From Falsiroseomonas stagni DSM 19981 (GTDB lineage: Bacteria; Pseudomonadota; Alphaproteobacteria; Acetobacterales; Acetobacteraceae): a DNA stretch of 64,000 nt. The position numbers and the translations under genes were made by a program. Below are positions 29,743-40,000 of this stretch, piece after piece. The first letter of the stretch is position 1. Each line of letters opens with the position of its first letter. The notes beneath the pieces were generated by a model that worked only from the letters and a program-made list of their open reading frames with translations, was not told where the DNA came from and ran no database searches. The stretch covers positions 558,001 to 622,000 of the forward strand of contig NZ_FOSQ01000002.1 of assembly GCF_900114315.1 (NCBI RefSeq), read 5' to 3'.

Positions 29743-32700
29743 CACTTCCCCCCGAGGATCGGATGCGGGAGGCCGTGCGGACGATCCAGGCGCTGCGACG
29801 GCGCGTGGATGAACTGGCCGCTGCGCGCAACACGCCGGTCGCCGTCATCGGCATGGCCTGCCGCTTCCCGGGTGCGGGAACGCCTGACGCGCTGTGGCAC
29901 CTGCTGGCGGAAGGGCGCGACGCCATCGGCCCGATCCCGGCGGACCGCTGGGATTCCGATGCCTGGCACTCCCCCGATCCGGACCAGCCCGGCCGCATCG
30001 CCTTCCGCGAAGCCGGCTTCATCGGGGATGTCGACGCCTTCGATGCTGCCCGCTTCGGCATCGCGGCGCGGGAAGCCGCGGGGATGGACCCGCAGCACAG
30101 GCTGCTGCTGGAACTGGCCTGGCAGGCCCTGGAAGCCGCCGCGCTGCAACCCGATGCGCTCGGCGGCACGCGGGCCGGCATATTCCTCGGCCTGAATGCC
30201 GGCGATCACCTCCAGGCCGTGATGACGGACCCAGCGCGGCTCGGCACCCATGCGCTGGCCGGCGCCGTGGCCTCGCTGGCTGCCGGGCGCATCGCCTATG
30301 CGCTCGGGCTGAATGGACCGGCCCTGGTGGTGGATACCGCCTGCTCCTCCTCCCTCGTCGCCGCGCATCTGGCCGTCCAGTCGCTGCGGGCGCGGGAATG
30401 CGACATGGCGCTGGCGGGCGGCGCGCATCTGATGCTGGCGCCGCAGGTCTCCGTCGCGCTGAGCCGCGCGCGCATGATGGCGCCGGACGGGCGCTGCAAG
30501 ACCTTCGATGCCAGCGCCGACGGCTTCGGCCAGGGCGAGGGCGGCGGCATGGTCGTGCTGAAGCGCCTGGCGGATGCGGAGGCAGCCGGGGATCCGGTCC
30601 TCGCCGTCATTCGCGGCAGCGCGCTGAACCAGGATGGCCGCAGCGCCGGTATCACCGCGCCGAGCCTCGGCGCCCAGCAGGCGGTGATCCGCGCGGCGCT
30701 GGCCGATGCGGGCCTCGCCCCCGCCGATATCGACGCGATCGAGGCGCATGGCACCGGCACGGCGCTCGGCGATCCGGTCGAGTTGCACGCACTCGCCGCC
30801 GTCTTCGGCCAGGATCGTCGCCGGGCGCTGCGCGTCGGATCGCTCAAGACCAATATCGGCCACACCGCCGCGGCGGCCGGCGTCGCGGGCCTCATCAAGG
30901 CCGTGCTGATGCTGGACCGCGGCGCCGTCCCGCCCAGCCTGCATTTCCGCCGCATGAACCCGCATGTCGATCTCGGCAAGGCGCCGATCGAGGTGCCGAC
31001 GACCATGGTCGCGGAAGCGCCGCAGCGCGTCGGCGTCAGCGGTTTCGGCTTTTCCGGCACCAACGCGCATCTGGTGCTGGAAGCCGCGCCCACCCTGCCC
31101 GCGCGCCGCGCCGCGCTGCCCCCCACGCCGCTGAAGCGGCAGGTCTTCCCGAGGCTCCGCGCCGCGCTGCCTGAAACCGCGCTCTTCCCCGGCCGCGTCA
31201 TCGAAAGCCCCGCCGCCGCGCGGCAGGTGGAGGCGGTGCTCGACCTGGCCCTGCTGCCCTGGCTGGCGGATCACCGGGTCCAGGGCCGCGTGGTGGTGCC
31301 AGGCGCGGTGATGATCGCGCTGCTGCTGGCCGCCGCCCCGCCCGGCACCACGGCGCTGGCCGACATCGCCTTCGCCGAACCCGTGGTGCTGGAAGCGGCG
31401 CCCGTCCGGCTCGTGGCGCTCGGCCAGCCCGACGGCACGCTCGCCATCTCGTCCCGCGCCGGGACCGGCTGGCTGACCCATGCGACGGCGCGCCTTGCCG
31501 TCCCGGCAGCGCCGCTGGCGCTGTCCTGCGCCCCACCTGGCAATTGGGACGCCCGCCCCGCCTGGGTCGCGCATCTCGCCGCGCTCGGCATCGATATCGG
31601 CCCGGCCTTCCAGGGCATCGCCCGCATCGCCCGCGGCGAGACGACGACCGCGACCATCGACGCGCTGCCGGAAATCCCCGGCGCGCCCTTCCACCCCGCG
31701 CTGCTCGACGCCGTCCTCCAGGCCGCCGGCGGCACGCTGCCCGCCGATCCCGTCCTGCCCATCGGCATCGCCCGGCTCGACCTGCATGGCCCGCTGGCCG
31801 GCGCGCTTTCCGTCATCGCGCAGCGCCGGGGCGATGCGATCGACCTGCTGGCGAGTGCCGATACCCCGATCGCCTCCATCCATGGCCTCGCCATCCACCG
31901 CCTGGCCGAAGCCAGCGCGACGCCGACCCTCGCCGCCCTGTCCTGGCAGCCGGCGGCGGCGCCTGCGCCCGGCACGCCGGCCACGGCGCTCGACATCGCG
32001 GCCGGTGGCGCGAACCTGGCGGAGGCCCTCGCCCTCGCGCAGCGCCACCTGGCCACCGCCACGCCGATCGCCTTCGTCACGCGGGGGGCGACGCCGCCCG
32101 TGGCCGATCCGGGCCAGGCCCTGCTGCATGGCATGGCCACCGCGCTGGCGGCGGAGCGGCCGGAACTCCGCGCCCGCGCCATCGACCTCGCGCCGGATGC
32201 GCCGCCCGCGCTGCTCACGGCCGAACTGGCGGGCGATGGGGCGGAACCCTCCGTCGCGCTCCGTGCCGGCGGGCGCTTCGTGCCGCGGCTGACGCGCCTC
32301 GAACCCCGGCCGGGGCAGGTGCGCCTTTCAGGAACCGTCCTCATCACCGGCGGCTTCGGCGGCATCGGCCGCCCGATGGCGCGCTGGGCGCTGGAACGAG
32401 GGGCGGATGCCGTGCTGCTCATCGGCCGCCGGCCCGCCGAGGCCCCCTTCGCGCAGGCCCGCATCCTGGCCTGCGACATCGCCGCGCCCGACGCCACCGC
32501 GCGGATCGCCGCCGCGCTCCAGCCCCTGCCGCCGCTGCACATGATCATCCACGCCGCTGGCGTGCTGGATGATGCGATGATCGAGGACCAGGCGCCGTCC
32601 CGCCTGCAACGGGTGATCGCGCCGAAACTGCTGGGCGCGCAGGCCCTGCACGCGCTGCCGGCAAGGCCCGAGCATGTCCTGCTGTTCGGCTCCGTCGCCA

Positions 32701-33284
32701 GCCTCATCGGGGCGGCCGGCCAGACCGGCTACGCCGCCGCCAATGCCGCGCTCGATGCCTTCGTCGGCTGGCGTCGCGCCCAGGGCCTGCCGGCGCAATC
32801 CATCCTCTGGGGCCGCTGGGCTGAGGTCGGGATGGCCGCAGCACTCGACAGCGCCCGCTCCACCCGCATCTCCGCCCGCGGCCTGCTGCCGATGGCGCCC
32901 GAACGCGCCCTGGCGGCACTGGATTCCGCAATCCTGTCCGGCGAAGCCGCCGTGATGATCGCCGCCTTCGACTGGGCCCGCTTCGCGGAAACCGCCCCGC
33001 CCGCCTTCCTGCCGCTTCTGCCGGCCGTCGCCGCCGCCGATGGCCCGCTGCGCGACCAGGTGCAGGACATCCTCCGCCAGATCCTGGGCGAGGTGCCGCC
33101 CCCGGGCCGCGCGCTGGTCGCCTGCGGGCTCGACAGCCTGATGGCCATGGATCTCCGCAACCGCATCAATCGCCGCTTCGGCACGGCGCTCGGCCTCGCG
33201 GACCTGCTGGGCGGCACCGATGCGGAGGGCCTGGCCGCGCGGATCGAGGCCGAGGCGGAGGAGACGGAGGTGCTGACGCTGTGA
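29739..33284 (+). CDS. PKS-D: module 5, KS-DH-KR-ACP
   Basis: This 1181-residue AT-less module starts at an ATG overlapping the PKS-C stop (ATGA). Residues 1-28 (DRMREAVRTIQALRRRVDEL) form a coiled-coil docking segment. The KS (28-440) has Cys202, HGTGT and NIGH. After a short linker with little AT remnant comes a DH (470-728) with an intact HRVQGRVVVP motif (His512) and HPALLDA. The KR (865-1085) has GGFGGIG, LFGSVAS and YAAAN, so both Ser and Tyr are present. The ACP (Ser near 1132, GLDSL) ends the protein without a clear acidic tail. The unit it adds should be an alpha,beta-alkene. It feeds an NRPS that carries a TubC-type docking domain, and the malonyl unit must be supplied by an acyltransferase acting in trans. 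Confidence 0.93.
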   Translation: MTLPPEDRMREAVRTIQALRRRVDELAAARNTPVAVIGMACRFPGAGTPDALWHLLAEGRDAIGPIPADRWDSDAWHSPDPDQPGRIAFREAGFIGDVDAFDAARFGIAAREAAGMDPQHRLLLELAWQALEAAALQPDALGGTRAGIFLGLNAGDHLQAVMTDPARLGTHALAGAVASLAAGRIAYALGLNGPALVVDTACSSSLVAAHLAVQSLRARECDMALAGGAHLMLAPQVSVALSRARMMAPDGRCKTFDASADGFGQGEGGGMVVLKRLADAEAAGDPVLAVIRGSALNQDGRSAGITAPSLGAQQAVIRAALADAGLAPADIDAIEAHGTGTALGDPVELHALAAVFGQDRRRALRVGSLKTNIGHTAAAAGVAGLIKAVLMLDRGAVPPSLHFRRMNPHVDLGKAPIEVPTTMVAEAPQRVGVSGFGFSGTNAHLVLEAAPTLPARRAALPPTPLKRQVFPRLRAALPETALFPGRVIESPAAARQVEAVLDLALLPWLADHRVQGRVVVPGAVMIALLLAAAPPGTTALADIAFAEPVVLEAAPVRLVALGQPDGTLAISSRAGTGWLTHATARLAVPAAPLALSCAPPGNWDARPAWVAHLAALGIDIGPAFQGIARIARGETTTATIDALPEIPGAPFHPALLDAVLQAAGGTLPADPVLPIGIARLDLHGPLAGALSVIAQRRGDAIDLLASADTPIASIHGLAIHRLAEASATPTLAALSWQPAAAPAPGTPATALDIAAGGANLAEALALAQRHLATATPIAFVTRGATPPVADPGQALLHGMATALAAERPELRARAIDLAPDAPPALLTAELAGDGAEPSVALRAGGRFVPRLTRLEPRPGQVRLSGTVLITGGFGGIGRPMARWALERGADAVLLIGRRPAEAPFAQARILACDIAAPDATARIAAALQPLPPLHMIIHAAGVLDDAMIEDQAPSRLQRVIAPKLLGAQALHALPARPEHVLLFGSVASLIGAAGQTGYAAANAALDAFVGWRRAQGLPAQSILWGRWAEVGMAAALDSARSTRISARGLLPMAPERALAALDSAILSGEAAVMIAAFDWARFAETAPPAFLPLLPAVAAADGPLRDQVQDILRQILGEVPPPGRALVACGLDSLMAMDLRNRINRRFGTALGLADLLGGTDAEGLAARIEAEAEETEVLTL

Positions 33285-36200
33285 CCACCGCCGCCTTCCT
33301 CCAGGACCTGGAACGCCGGGGCGTCAGCCTCTCCGCCAGCGGCGACGAATTGTCGCTGCGCGCACCGCGCGGCGTGCTGACGGAGGCCGACCGCGACCGC
33401 CTCCGCGCCGAGAAACCCGCCATCCTCGCGCTGCTGCGCGGCGAAGACGCCACGCCGGATGCACCCTTCCCGCTGACGGAGATCCAGCAGGCCTACCTGG
33501 TCGGCCGCTCCGCCGAACTCGAACTCGGCCGTGTCGGCTGCCACGCCTATCGCGAATTCGAAGCGGCGGACCTCGACCTCGACCGCCTCGAAGCCGCCTG
33601 GAACCGCCTGGTGGCGCGCCACCCGATGCTGCGCGCGGTGGTGACGCCGGATGGCCTGCAGCGCGTCCTGCCCGATGTGCCGCCCTGCCGGATCGAACGC
33701 ATCGACCTCCGCCAGGCGCCGGATCCCGGCGCCGCCCTGGCGGCGGAGCGGGAGGCGCGGTCGCACCACGTCTTCGACCCCGCGCAATGGCCGCTATTCT
33801 CCCTGATGGCGGCGCTGCTGCCGGATGGCCGCGTGCGGCTCGGCGTCGGCATCGACCTGCTGGTGGCGGATGCGGCGGCGCTGGTGACGCTGTTCCGGGA
33901 CTGGGGCGCGCTCTACGCGGCGCCGGAGAGAGACCTGCCCCCCCTGCCGGCACGTTTCGCCGACCATGCGCGGCGCCTGCCACAGCCGACCGATCGCGAC
34001 CGCGCGTACTGGCAGGCGCGGCTGGCGGATTTCCCGCCCGGGCCCGACCTGCCGTTGCAGCCGCTGGCCGGCCCGCCGCGCTTCACCCGGCGCACGCACC
34101 GCATCCCCGCGCCCGACTGGCAGGCCCTGCGCGCCGCGGCGGCCGCGCGCGGCATCACCGCCTCGATCCTGCTCGCCACCGCCTTGGCCGATATCCTGGC
34201 GGGCTGGAGCCGTCGCGCACGCTTCGCCGTCACCCTCACGCAATTCGCCGCGCCGCCGGGGATGGAAGGCGTGGTCGGCGACTTCACCTCGACCATCCTG
34301 CTGGAAGCCGACGTCACCCCGCGCCGCTTCGAGGATCGCGCCCGCGCCTTGCAGGCCCGCCTGGCCGCCGATCTCGACCATGCCTCGATGAGCGGCGTGG
34401 CGGTGCTGCGGGAAATCCGCCGACTGCGGCCCGAAGCCGCCGCCGTCCCCGTGGTCTTCACCTCCACCATCGGCCATCCGTCGCTCGGCGGCGGCACCTC
34501 GCCCCTCGCCTGGCTGGGCGAGACGGTCTTCGCCGTGACGCAGACGCCGCAGGTGGTCCTGGACCATCATGTGTTCGAGGAAGCCGGCGCGCTCATCCTC
34601 GGCTGGGACGCGGTCGAAGCCGCCTTTCCGCCCGGCGTCCTCGACGCGATGGTCGGCGCCCATGCCGACCTGCTCTCCGCCCTGCTGACGGAGGCGGGCT
34701 GGGACCGGGATGCCAGCGCCTGCCGTCCGGCCCAGCCGCGTGCCGCCCTTCGCCCCGCCGCCACCCCACGCCTGCTGCACGCGGCGCTGGAGGAAGCGGC
34801 CCGCGCCATGCCCGACCGGCCCGCCGTGATCGATGGCGACGTCACGCTGGACCACGCCACGCTGCACGCCGCCGCCGGCCATCTCGCGGCCCGCCTCCAC
34901 GCGCGCCTCGGGGAGAAGACGCGGGACCGCCTGGTGGCGATCGTGCTGCCCAAGGGCTGGCGCCAGATCGTGGCCGTCCTGGCCGTGCTGAAGGCCGGCG
35001 CCGCCTACCTGCCCGTGGACCCGGCCCTGCCGGCCGAGCGCCGCCGCCACTTGATCGCGCAGGGGGAAGCCCTTCCCCTCGATGACGCGGCAGAGATCGA
35101 CACAGCCCTGGCCGCCGCGCGACAGGGGCCGCCGCCTGCGCTGCCGGCGGTGGAGGACCCGTCCCGCCTCGCCTATGTCATCTACACCTCCGGCTCCACC
35201 GGCCAGCCCAAGGGCGTGATGATCGAACACCAGGCCGCCATCGCGACGGTGGCGGAGATCAACCGCCGCTGGGCCATCGGAGCGGAGGATCGCGCCTTCG
35301 GTCTGTCCGCGCTGGGCTTCGATCTCTCGGTCTGGGACATCTTCGGCCCGCTGGCGGAGGGCGGCGCGCTGGTGCTGCCGCCGCCGGACGCCGCCCGCGA
35401 TCCGGCCGCCTGGTCGGCCCTGCTGGCCCGCCATCGCGTCACGGTCTGGAACAGCGTGCCGGCGCTGATGGCGATGCAGATGGAACACGGCCTGCCGCCG
35501 GGCCACGCGCTGCGCCTGGTGATGATGTCCGGCGACTGGGTGCCGATCGAACTCGTCCGCCGCCTGCGGGATGCGATGCCGGGCACCGCGCTGGTCGCTC
35601 TGGGCGGCGCCACGGAAGCGGCGATCTGGTCCAATGCGCATGAGGTCGCTTCACTCGATCCCGCCTGGCCCAGCATCCCCTACGGCCTGCCGCTCGCCGG
35701 CCAGGTGCTGCATGTCGTCGATGCCCGCGGCGCGCCATGCCCGGACTGGGTGACGGGCGAGATCGAGATCGCCGGCGCCGGCCTCGCCCGCGGCTATTGG
35801 CGCGATCCGGTCCGCACGGCGGAGCGCTTCGTCACCAACCCCTTCACCGGCGAACGCCGCTACCGCACCGGTGACCTCGGCCGTTTCCGCCGGCATGGCG
35901 ACGGCGCCGGCCCCACGCCCATCGAATTCCTCGGCCGCGAGGATTTCCAGGTGAAGATCCAGGGCTACCGGATCGAACTCGGGGAGATCGAGGCAGCCCT
36001 CGAAACCCATCCCGAAGTGGCCGCTGCCTGCGCGACGGTGGTGGATGGCCCCGGCGGCAAGGCGCTGCATGCCTTCGTGGCGCCGCGGCGCGAATCCTGG
36101 GAGCGTGCCCGCCGCGTGCTGTCCCGCCCCGGGCTCCGGCGCGGCGACGCGCCCCGCATCCCCCTGCCGCATCGCCCCGATGCCGCCAGCTACGACGCAC

Positions 36201-37015
36201 GCCGCAGCGTCCGCCGCTTCACCGACGCCGCCCTGCCCCGCGCGGCGGTCGATGCCCTGCTGGCCGCCGCCGGCATGCCCGTCACCCTCCTCCCGCGCCG
36301 CGTGGAGGGCACGCCCCCCGCCGCCTGGCCCCGCATCGAGATTCCCGATCCCGCCACCGCCCGCGTCGCCGAAGCGGCCGCGGCGCTGCTGCTGCTCGAA
36401 GCGCCGCATGGGCGAGGCGCATTGCTCGCCGCCGGCCAGGCCGGGCAGCGCATGATGGTGGCGGCGGAAGCCCTCGGCCTCGGCCTCTGCGCCATCGGCC
36501 TGCTGCGCCGGGATGGCGCGCCCGTGCTGCACGCCTTCGCCTGCGGGATCCCGGCGACGGAGGTCTCGGGCGTCGATCTCGCCGGCGCGCTGCGCGAACA
36601 CTGCGCCGCGGTCCTGCCCGCCTACATGGTGCCGCGGCACCTGCACATGCTGGAAGCGCTGCCGCTCAGCGGCAATGGCAAGGTGGACCGCAGCGCGCTC
36701 AAGCCGCCGGCCAGCGATGCCGCCGCCCCCGCCGGCGGGCTGGAAGCCGGCGTCGCGGCGCTGGTCGCCGAAGCGCTGGGCCAGCCCGTGCATCCGCAGC
36801 GAAACCTCTTCGATGCCGGCGCGACCTCCCTGCACATGGTGCGCCTGCAACGCCTGCTGGCGGACCGCATGGGCAGCCGCCTGACGGTGGTGGATCTGTT
36901 CCGCCTGCCGAGCATCAGCGCCCTTGCCGCCGCGCTGGCCGGCGACGCGGCCGAAGGCGCCGTGCAGGGCGGGCTGGACCGCGCCGCCCGACGTCGCGCG
37001 GCCCAGCGCCGATGA
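33281..37015 (+). CDS. NRPS-E: TubC docking-Cy-A(oxidase-like insert)-PCP, predicted cysteine heterocyclising module
   Basis: This 1244-residue NRPS begins at a GTG overlapping the PKS-D stop. Residues 1-58 match the TubC_N docking fold. The next domain (62-480) is a heterocyclisation domain: the condensation HHxxxDG is replaced by D192-LLVA-D197, and the family opening LTEIQQAYLVGR is present. The A domain (from about 490) has YTSGSTGQPKG. Its binding pocket, as I read it (D, L, W, N, M, S, then I, W), resembles the known cysteine code, so Cys is predicted. Between the late A-domain motifs, residues about 935-1105 form an insert like the flavin oxidases of thiazole-making NRPSs. It carries RRSVRRF (974-980) and GQAGQ...GLGLCAIG (1053-1075) but is too short. 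The PCP serine is Ser1183 (GATSL). It should add a thiazoline, oxidised to thiazole if the oxidase works. Confidence 0.93.
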   Translation: MTTAAFLQDLERRGVSLSASGDELSLRAPRGVLTEADRDRLRAEKPAILALLRGEDATPDAPFPLTEIQQAYLVGRSAELELGRVGCHAYREFEAADLDLDRLEAAWNRLVARHPMLRAVVTPDGLQRVLPDVPPCRIERIDLRQAPDPGAALAAEREARSHHVFDPAQWPLFSLMAALLPDGRVRLGVGIDLLVADAAALVTLFRDWGALYAAPERDLPPLPARFADHARRLPQPTDRDRAYWQARLADFPPGPDLPLQPLAGPPRFTRRTHRIPAPDWQALRAAAAARGITASILLATALADILAGWSRRARFAVTLTQFAAPPGMEGVVGDFTSTILLEADVTPRRFEDRARALQARLAADLDHASMSGVAVLREIRRLRPEAAAVPVVFTSTIGHPSLGGGTSPLAWLGETVFAVTQTPQVVLDHHVFEEAGALILGWDAVEAAFPPGVLDAMVGAHADLLSALLTEAGWDRDASACRPAQPRAALRPAATPRLLHAALEEAARAMPDRPAVIDGDVTLDHATLHAAAGHLAARLHARLGEKTRDRLVAIVLPKGWRQIVAVLAVLKAGAAYLPVDPALPAERRRHLIAQGEALPLDDAAEIDTALAAARQGPPPALPAVEDPSRLAYVIYTSGSTGQPKGVMIEHQAAIATVAEINRRWAIGAEDRAFGLSALGFDLSVWDIFGPLAEGGALVLPPPDAARDPAAWSALLARHRVTVWNSVPALMAMQMEHGLPPGHALRLVMMSGDWVPIELVRRLRDAMPGTALVALGGATEAAIWSNAHEVASLDPAWPSIPYGLPLAGQVLHVVDARGAPCPDWVTGEIEIAGAGLARGYWRDPVRTAERFVTNPFTGERRYRTGDLGRFRRHGDGAGPTPIEFLGREDFQVKIQGYRIELGEIEAALETHPEVAAACATVVDGPGGKALHAFVAPRRESWERARRVLSRPGLRRGDAPRIPLPHRPDAASYDARRSVRRFTDAALPRAAVDALLAAAGMPVTLLPRRVEGTPPAAWPRIEIPDPATARVAEAAAALLLLEAPHGRGALLAAGQAGQRMMVAAEALGLGLCAIGLLRRDGAPVLHAFACGIPATEVSGVDLAGALREHCAAVLPAYMVPRHLHMLEALPLSGNGKVDRSALKPPASDAAAPAGGLEAGVAALVAEALGQPVHPQRNLFDAGATSLHMVRLQRLLADRMGSRLTVVDLFRLPSISALAAALAGDAAEGAVQGGLDRAARRRAAQRR

Positions 37016-40000
37016 CCGGCATCGCCATCATCGGCATGGCCGGCCGCTTCCCCGGCGCGCCGGACATCGCCAGCCTCTGGTCGCTGCTCGAAAGCGGGCG
37101 GGAGGGCATCACGCGCCTCGACCGCGCCGCGCTGCTGGCGGAAGGCGTGCCCGCCGCGACGATCGACGACCCCCGCTACATCCCCGCCGCGGCGGCGCTG
37201 GAGGGGATCGACCGCTTCGACGCCGCCTTCTGGGGCATCGCGCCGCACGAAGCCGCGCTGATGGACCCGCAGCAGCGCATCCTGCTGGAGGTCGCCTGGC
37301 ACGCGCTGGAAGACGCGCATTGCGATCCCCGCCGGACCGACGCGCAGATCGGCGTCTTCATCGGCTCCGCCATCAGCACCTACCTGCTGTTCCGCCTCCG
37401 CGCGCAGATCGAGGGGCCGAGCCGCGCGGGCCAGCTCCTCGCCATGGCCGGCAACGACAAGGATTATGCCGCGACGCAACTCGCCTATCGGCTGGACCTG
37501 AAGGGCCCCGCCATCGCGGTGCAGACCGCCTGCTCCTCCTCCCTCGTCGCCATCCACCTGGCCTGCCAGAGCCTGCTGTCCGGCGAATGCGACATCGCCA
37601 TCGCGGGTGGCGTCAGCATCCGCGTGCCCCACCAGGTGGGCTACCGGCATGAGGAAGGCGGCATGCTGTCGCCCGATGGGCATTGCCGCAGCTTCGCCGA
37701 GGGCGCGGCCGGCACCGTCTTCGGCAGCGGTTGCGGGCTGGTGGTGCTGCGGCGGGCGGAGGATGCGGGGCAGGACCGCATCCGCGCCCTGATCCTCGGC
37801 ACCGCCGTCAACAATGACGGCAGCCACAAGGTGGGCTTCGCCGCGCCCAGCCAGGATCGCCAGGCCGCCGTGATCGCGGAAGCGATGGCCGTCGCCGGCG
37901 TCACCCCCGCCGATATCGGCCATGTCGAGGGCCACGGCACCGGCACCCCGATCGGCGATCCGATCGAGGTCGCGGCGCTCTCCGCCGCCTATCGCGGCGC
38001 GGCGCCGGGCAGCGTGGCGCTGGGCAGCCTGAAAAGCGCCATCGGCCACACGGAAACCGCCGCCGGCGTCGCGGGCCTCATCAAGACCGTGCTGATGCTG
38101 GAACGCGGCATGGTCGCGCCGACGCTGCATGCGGCCGAACCCTCCCGCCGCATCCCCTGGGCGGAGACCCCCTTCCGCCTGGCCACGGCCCTGCGGCCCT
38201 GGACGGAACGGCGGATCGGCGGCGTCAGCTCCTTCGGCATCGGCGGCACCAACGCCCATGCCGTGGTCGCGGCAGCGCCCGGGCGAGATGTCGCGGCAGC
38301 GCCCGGGCGAGATGTCGCGGCAGCGCCCGGGCGGGATGTCGCGGCCCCGCCCGCGCGCGGTGCCGTGGCCCGCCAGGCCAGCCCGCGCCTCATCCTCTCC
38401 GCACGGGACAATGCGGCGCTGGAGGCGCTGCGGGCCGCCTATGCCACGCGCCTCGCCGAGGCCGGCGCCGATTTCGCCGCCATCGCCACCGCCGCCGCCC
38501 GCCGCCCGCGCCTGCCGATCACCCTGGTGGCCGACAGCGCGGCGGCCTTGGCCGATGCGGTGCCGAGCCGCGACCCGCCGCCCGAACCCGCGCCCGCCAC
38601 GGGTGTGCCGGTGGACCTCCCGCCCTACCCCTTCCAGCGCCGCCGCCACTGGGCCGCGACGCCGCGCCTCGGCGCGCCGATCCCGTTGCCATCCGGGGAG
38701 ACGCTGCACATCGCCACGCCGGAGCCCTGGCTGCGGCAGCATGTGGTGGACGGCGTTCCCCTGCTGCCCGGCGCCTGGCACCTCGCCGTGCTGGCGGAAG
38801 CCGGCGCCACCGCCGTGACCGACCTGGCCTTCACCGCGCCCCTGCCGCTGGATACCGCGCAGGCCATCCAGCTGTGGCGGGATGCCGATGGCCGTTTCCG
38901 CGTGATGGCCGAGGTCGCGGGAAGCTGGCGCCAGATCGCCGAGGCACGCGCCGCGCCGGCCACCCCGTCCGGCGCCCCCTTCGCCGTGACACAAGCCGGG
39001 CAGGAGGACGGCGCCACCTGGGCGGCCGAGTTGGCGCAAGCCGGCCTGGACTTCGGCCCCGCCTTCCGCCGCATCGCCCGCCTCGGTCGCGCAACCGGCG
39101 CCGCGGTCGCGGACATCGACGACGGCGCGGAGGAGGTCGCGATCCTCGACGCCGGGTTGCAGACACTCGGCGCCGCCGTCCGCGACGCCGCGCTCGGCTT
39201 CCGGCCCGCCGCCATCGCCCGCTTCGCCCGCCATACGGCCCTCGATGGCTGCCGCCGCATCCTGGCCCGCCTGACGAATGAGACGGCTGAGGCCAAGACC
39301 GGCGACATCCTCTGGCTCGATGCCGCCGGCGCCGTGCTGGCGGAAGCGCGCGGGGTGGAGTGCCGCCGCGCCGCCGCCGGGGCCTCCGGCCTGGTCTTCA
39401 CCCTGGGCTGGCGTGCCGCCGCCGACCCGGCGCTGACCGCGCCGCATGAGGCGCTTGAACGCCTCGCGGCCCGCTTCATCCGCGATGGCCTGGCCGCCAT
39501 CCCGCAGCCCGTGCGCCCGGCGCTGGCGGCGCTGCTCGCCCCGCATGCAGCGGCAGCCGATCAGGCCGGGGACCCCGCCGCCGGCTGCGCCGCCCTCGCC
39601 CGCCAGTTTCCGGCGCAGGCGGCGGAAATCGCGCTGGTCGCGCGCTGCGGCGCGGCGCTGCCCGATGTGCTGGCCGGAAGGCAGGACCCGCTCGCCCTGC
39701 TGTTCGGAGACGGCGCCCCCGATGGCGCCTATCGCGAAAGCCCGCTGGCCCGACATCTCAACGCCGTGGCCGCCGCGGTGGCCGGCGGCGCGCGCCGTGT
39801 CATCGAGATCGGCGGCGGCACCGGCGCCACCACCGCCGCGCTGCGCGCGGCGCTGCCGCAGGCGGACTACCTCTTCACCGATATCGGCGCCGGCTTCCTC
39901 GACGCCGCCGCGCGCCGCTTCGGCGTCGGAACCGCGCGGCTCGACATCAGCGCCGACCCCGCCACCCAGGGCATCGCGCTGGCGGCGCATGACCTGGTCG

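Noticed and set aside
32690-32740. KR5 considered inactive because its Ser motif reads LFGS instead of LFSS
   Set aside because: The catalytic Ser is still present, as are Tyr and Asn. The same form occurs in KR8.
33464-34720. NRPS-E first domain read as an ordinary condensation domain
   Set aside because: It has DxxxxD (Asp192, Asp197) in place of HHxxxDG and heterocyclisation-type flanking sequence.
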